From Bacteroidales bacterium (GTDB lineage: Bacteria; Bacteroidota; Bacteroidia; Bacteroidales; P3), in assembly GCA_017480525.1 (NCBI GenBank), contig JAFVAM010000050.1, forward strand, positions 1-37,850: a stretch of 37,850 nucleotides of DNA, given 5' to 3'. The position numbers were made by a program, and so were the translations under genes. Positions 34,823-37,850 of the stretch are shown here, in pieces; the first letter of the stretch is position 1; every line of letters begins with the position of its first letter. The notes under the pieces were generated by a model. The model did not search any database. It was not told the origin of the DNA and was given only the letters and a program-made list of their open reading frames with translations.

Positions 34823-35854
34823 ATGAAACAGGGCAAGATACTCTTTGGCGGGCTGCGGTCGCTGGACCGCGAGTTGAACGGCGAGCCGTGGCGCGACGCC
34901 CGCTACACCATCCTTCTGGACGAGAACACGTTCCAATGTTGTCTTCCGGCATTGATTTCCTCTGTCGGTGTCTTGCAGGAGGCCGAGTTTATCGAAGTGC
35001 CTTCCGGCGAGGAGTGCAAGAGTCTCGAGGTTGCGGCGCAGGTGTGGCAGACGCTGCTCGAGGGCGGTGCCGACCGACGCCATGTGCTTGTATGTCTCGG
35101 AGGCGGATCGGTGTGCGACCTGGGAGGTTTTGTGTCGGCAGGTTTCAAGCGTGGCATTCGCCACATCCATGTGCCGACCACTCTGTTGGCGATGGTCGAC
35201 GCCGCTATCGGTGGCAAGACGGGTGTGGACTTCGGCGGCGTGAAAAACAGCATCGGCTTTTTCTTCCCAGCCGAACTAACTGTCATAGACCATGTGTTTT
35301 GCGACACGCTCGACACTGTCCAGACGCTTTGCGGAAAGATGGAGATGGTGAAGACTGCCGCTGTGGCGGATCCAGAACTCTTCCGTGGGTTGCTGGCCCG
35401 CGACGGCGACCTCCCGGTGCAGGCCATCAGGGAGGTGGCGCGGCTGAAGACGCGTGTGGTGAAGGCCGATCCCTATGACCTTGGAATCAGGAAGATACTC
35501 AATCTCGGCCACACCTTCGGCCATGCCATCGAGGTTTATAGAGGGATGCCTCACGGTCTCGCTGTCGGTGTCGGCATGAAGGTGGCCATGTATCTCTCGA
35601 TGAAGAAACTTGGATTTTCGGAATCGGTGTATGTCGCATACTCCCAGTGGTTTGAATCGCAAATGAATGCTGTCGGCTCGGTTGTTCCGAAGTTCACCCT
35701 GAAGGACATCGAACAGATGCTTGCGCTGATGCGCAACGACAAGAAGTGTGCCGACGGAGATTTGTGTTGCGTCTTGTTGCAGGAGTTGGGTGCCGCCGTC
35801 ATCGATGTGTATGTGTCGGACAACGAGGTGCGCGATGCCATGCTCCACCTTTAA
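34823..35854 (+). CDS. aroB: 3-dehydroquinate synthase
   Basis: The 343-residue enzyme makes 3-dehydroquinate from DAHP, the second step of the shikimate pathway; it needs NAD and a divalent metal. Motifs are LGGGSVCDLGGFVSAGFKRG, HVPTTLLAMVDAAIGGKTGV, FGGVKNSIG and LNLGHTFGHAIE, which holds metal-binding His. Length is typical. No other aro gene is nearby. It is transcribed away from the U32 gene. Confidence 0.97.
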   Translation: MKQGKILFGGLRSLDRELNGEPWRDARYTILLDENTFQCCLPALISSVGVLQEAEFIEVPSGEECKSLEVAAQVWQTLLEGGADRRHVLVCLGGGSVCDLGGFVSAGFKRGIRHIHVPTTLLAMVDAAIGGKTGVDFGGVKNSIGFFFPAELTVIDHVFCDTLDTVQTLCGKMEMVKTAAVADPELFRGLLARDGDLPVQAIREVARLKTRVVKADPYDLGIRKILNLGHTFGHAIEVYRGMPHGLAVGVGMKVAMYLSMKKLGFSESVYVAYSQWFESQMNAVGSVVPKFTLKDIEQMLALMRNDKKCADGDLCCVLLQELGAAVIDVYVSDNEVRDAMLHL

Positions 35855-35982
35855 AGTGTCTTCAGCACCTTTGCAGCGCAGGCTTTGGCGTTGCCACGCT
35901 GTATGCCGACATCCTGTTTTGCAGCCACTCTTTCTGGCATAGGTTCTGAAAAATTATTTCTCGCCATGTGGAAAAAAATTGT

Positions 35983-35990
35983 TATCTTTG
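35983..35990 (+). promoter_or_regulatory. -7 box of the rubrerythrin gene
   Basis: TATCTTTG (TAnnTTTG) lies 89 bp upstream of the ATG at 36080. The intervening leader shows no clear hairpin. Confidence 0.65.
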
Positions 35991-36079
35991 CATTTATTAT
36001 CCTTTGAACGTTTGTTCGGACAAGGAGATATAACGCAAACAGATAGAAATAATTATAAACCCTAAAACACAAAAGAGAC

Positions 36080-36784
36080 ATGACAAAGTACAAATGCAAG
36101 GTCTGCAACTGCATCTACGACCCCGCCGCCGGCGACCCCACGCAGGGCATAGCCCCCGGAACCCCTTTTGAGGCACTGCCCGCCGACTGGAAATGCCCCA
36201 GGTGTAAGAAGGGCAAGGAGATGTTTGAACCCATGGCAGAGGAGAAGAAGAACCCCTATGCCGGCACCCAGACCGAGAAAAACCTCATGGAGGCTTTCGC
36301 CGGCGAGAGCCAGGCTCGCAACAAGTACACCTACTTCGCTTCCAAAGCCAAGAAGGAAGGCTTCGAGCAGATTGCCGCTCTCTTCCTGCAGACGGCCGAC
36401 AACGAGAAGGAGCATGCCAAGCTGTGGTTCAAGGAGCTGAACGGCATCGGCACCACCGCCGAGAACCTGTTGGCTGCCGCCGAAGGCGAGAACCACGAAT
36501 GGACAGACATGTACGAAGGATTTGCCAAGACCGCCGAGGCCGAGGGTTTCCCCGAGCTGGCCAAGAAGTTCCGCGGTGTGGCCGCCATCGAGAAGCGCCA
36601 CGAGGAGCGCTATCGCGCCCTGCTCCACAATGTGGAGGCCAAGGAGGTCTTCGCCAAGAGCGAGGTGAAGGTGTGGGAGTGCCGCAACTGTGGCCATATC
36701 GTGGTCGGCACCAACGCCCCCGAAGTGTGCCCCGTGTGCAACCATCCCCAGTCCTATTTCGAAATCAACGCGCAGAACTATTAA
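36080..36784 (+). CDS. Rubredoxin-rubrerythrin-rubredoxin fusion protein
   Basis: The 234-residue protein adds an N-terminal rubredoxin to a standard ~190-residue rubrerythrin. The N-terminal domain has CKVC (C6, C9) and CPRC (C39, C42). The diiron four-helix bundle follows (~55-185: [14 protein letters not shown] at 109-112, [10 protein letters not shown]). A C-terminal rubredoxin-like domain has C201, C204, C217, C220. Rubrerythrins reduce hydrogen peroxide in anaerobes using electrons from rubredoxin; the built-in rubredoxin could pass electrons within the protein. It is a single-gene unit between a TATCTTTG promoter and a strong terminator. Confidence 0.95.
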   Translation: MTKYKCKVCNCIYDPAAGDPTQGIAPGTPFEALPADWKCPRCKKGKEMFEPMAEEKKNPYAGTQTEKNLMEAFAGESQARNKYTYFASKAKKEGFEQIAALFLQTADNEKEHAKLWFKELNGIGTTAENLLAAAEGENHEWTDMYEGFAKTAEAEGFPELAKKFRGVAAIEKRHEERYRALLHNVEAKEVFAKSEVKVWECRNCGHIVVGTNAPEVCPVCNHPQSYFEINAQNY

Positions 36785-36806
36785 CAAAGAAGAGGACTTA
36801 CATTCG

Positions 36807-36834
36807 AAGAGGCTCGCCGTTTGGCGAGCTTCTT
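36807..36834 (+). terminator. Terminator of the rubrerythrin gene
   Basis: A GCTCGCC/GGCGAGC stem is extended by AAGAG/TTCTT into a 12-bp helix with a GTTT loop, followed by a U-run. Confidence 0.9.
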
Positions 36835-36891
36835 TTTTCTGTCCTATTGGGTTGGCCGGGTTAACACTTTTCGCATCGTGGACAAAAATTT

Positions 36892-36923
36892 TTTGGCCAT
36901 ACGGGGGCTTTTGCGTATCTTTG
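36892..36923 (+). promoter_or_regulatory. Promoter of the hotdog-fold gene
   Basis: A full Bacteroidota promoter: TTTG (36892-36895), a 20-bp spacer and TATCTTTG (36916-36923). It gives a ~125-nt leader before the ATG at 37057. Confidence 0.8.
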
Positions 36924-37056
36924 CAAAACGCAGATTGATAGGTGGAGGGTGATGAATGGAACAAATTTTGTTTGATAATCAGTGTTTAAAGCAGACATAC
37001 GGTTCAATAATCAACAATTATACAAATCAACAATCAACAATTAAAAAGACATTTTT

Positions 37057-37452
37057 ATGGCAGTAACATCTATGCTCCGCGTTCGCATGAGCGCCAAGGA
37101 CGCCCACTACGGCGGCAACCTCGTTGACGGTGCCCACATGGTTCACCTCTTCGGTGACGTGGCTACCGAACTCCTCATCAAACAAGACGGCGATGAGGGC
37201 CTCTTCTGTGCCTACGACATGGTGGAGTTCAAGGCTCCCGTCTATGCTGGCGACTATATCGAGGCCTACGGCGAGATTACCCACGTCGGCAACACCAGCC
37301 GCAAGATGAAGTTCGAGGCCTACAAGGTCATCCGTACCCTTCCGGAAATCAGCGCCAGCGCTGCCGAAGTGCTGGAGGAGCGTATCCTCGTGGCCCGCGC
37401 CACCGGCACCTGTGTCACCCCCAAGGAGTGCCAGCGCTACAACAACAAGTAA
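37057..37452 (+). CDS. kal: Hotdog-fold protein, probable 3-aminobutyryl-CoA ammonia-lyase
   Basis: The 131-residue protein fits the hotdog family and closely recalls Kal: [20 protein letters not shown], then [39 protein letters not shown] and the [15 protein letters not shown] segment. Kal removes ammonia from 3-aminobutyryl-CoA, giving crotonyl-CoA, in the lysine fermentation pathway. Partners (lysine 2,3-aminomutase, Kdd, Kce) are not in the window, and the gene has its own promoter and two terminators, so the role rests on sequence resemblance recalled from memory. A general acyl-CoA thioesterase is the alternative. Confidence 0.7.
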   Translation: MAVTSMLRVRMSAKDAHYGGNLVDGAHMVHLFGDVATELLIKQDGDEGLFCAYDMVEFKAPVYAGDYIEAYGEITHVGNTSRKMKFEAYKVIRTLPEISASAAEVLEERILVARATGTCVTPKECQRYNNK

Positions 37453-37476
37453 GTCTTTCGTGCTTTTGTTGAAAAG

Positions 37477-37514
37477 ATTGCGGCCCGTCTGCTTTTTGGC
37501 AGGCGGGCCGCAAT
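37477..37514 (+). terminator. Strong hairpin after the hotdog gene
   Basis: A 16-bp GC-rich stem (37477-37492 with 37499-37514, one G-U pair) has a 6-nt loop. It lies 24 bp after the stop. Confidence 0.75.
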
Positions 37515-37528
37515 GTTGTTTGGTCTCT

Positions 37529-37547
37529 TGCAAGCTGGAAGCTTGCA
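37529..37547 (+). terminator. Second terminator hairpin
   Basis: TGCAAGCT/AGCTTGCA with a 3-nt loop, followed by GGCCATTTTTTTT. It lies between the convergent hotdog gene and the T9SS cargo gene. Confidence 0.75.
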
Positions 37548-37558
37548 GGCCATTTTTT

Positions 37559-37850
37559 TTATCTCACGATGAGCTTGCGGATGGCGGTGGTCTGCTCCGT
37601 GGCTATGCGCACGAAGTAGGCTCCCTGGGCAAGACCCGTGAGGTCAATGGTGCTGTGGGCTGTGAACTGCGCGCTGCGGGTGCTGTAGACCTCGCGTCCG
37701 TTCATGTCCACTATCGTCACCGTGGCGTTGCCCTCCACGCCCTCTATCGTCACGCTCGTCGTGGCGGGGTTCGGGTAGAGGCGGATGGCCGCAGAGGCCA
37801 CGTCGTCGATGCCTTCGGGCTGATGGACGTCGAGGGTGCGGAAGCTGGCG
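37559..37850 (-). CDS. 3' end of a T9SS cargo protein gene (C-terminal sorting domain)
   Basis: The frame is open to the window edge, so this is only the tail of a larger protein; the GTG at 37801 is not a real start. The ~97 visible codons end in a type A sorting domain: IRLYPNPATTSVTIEG, VTIVDMNGREVY, LTGLAQGAYFVRI and the terminal RKLIVR. The linker EGIDDVAS just before it is typical of Bacteroidales cargo. The sorting domain is cut off as the cargo crosses the outer membrane through the Por/T9SS system. The catalytic part lies outside the window. Confidence 0.93.
   Translation of the reverse strand, partial: ASFRTLDVHQPEGIDDVASAAIRLYPNPATTSVTIEGVEGNATVTIVDMNGREVYSTRSAQFTAHSTIDLTGLAQGAYFVRIATEQTTAIRKLIVR

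Overview
This window comes from a member of the order Bacteroidales (phylum Bacteroidota). The evidence is: many promoters with the Bacteroidota -7 box TAnnTTTG; the C-terminal sorting domain of a type IX secretion (T9SS) cargo; a serine palmitoyltransferase gene; a MurA with Asp in place of the catalytic Cys; and the lineage-typical genes DUF4290, DUF4175 and the N-terminally rubredoxin-fused rubrerythrin. A Prevotellaceae-like genome fits, but the genus cannot be fixed from this window.

Left arm (1-14176), almost all on the minus strand: purB (cut by the window edge); a five-gene cluster of membrane-associated unknowns (zinc-ribbon TPR protein, 4-TM protein, SPFH/SHOCT protein, YidD with an extra membrane domain, 1-TM protein); a small HTH regulator; a CpsB/YwqE-type PHP phosphatase; murA with DUF4290; a secreted beta-rich protein; an RluA-type pseudouridine synthase; and nadA. 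The exception is a plus-strand gene (10554-13028) for a secreted glycine-repeat protein. It is preceded by a long leader that folds into nested helices (10304-10479).

Centre (13.1-14.9 kb): a perfect parS site (13102-13117), then nadA, then a 729-bp gene-free AT-rich region with many DnaA-box-like 9-mers and a 50-bp tract that is 46/50 A/T. Genes diverge from this region. It is a good candidate for the chromosomal origin (oriC), although dnaA is not in the window.

Right arm (14906-37850), mostly on the plus strand: rpiB-deoC; an ECF sigma operon with three small membrane or secreted unknowns; a probable sphingolipid block (serine palmitoyltransferase, GNAT-like acyltransferase, convergent SDR reductase); DUF4175, HATPase, ybeY, mnmG; a minus-strand pair (WbqC-like plus unknown); two near-identical tRNA-Lys genes; TPR protein, ksgA, MntP-like protein; a U32 peptidase-family gene (minus); aroB; a rubredoxin-rubrerythrin fusion; a hotdog protein resembling 3-aminobutyryl-CoA ammonia-lyase; and the 3' end of a T9SS cargo gene (minus).

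Most of this is core metabolism and RNA modification. The most notable points are the parS/oriC candidate, the unidentified structured RNA leader, the compact sphingolipid block, the MntP-like protein lacking both key acidic residues, and a dispersed palindromic intergenic repeat. No CRISPR array, insertion sequence, prophage or rRNA operon was seen.
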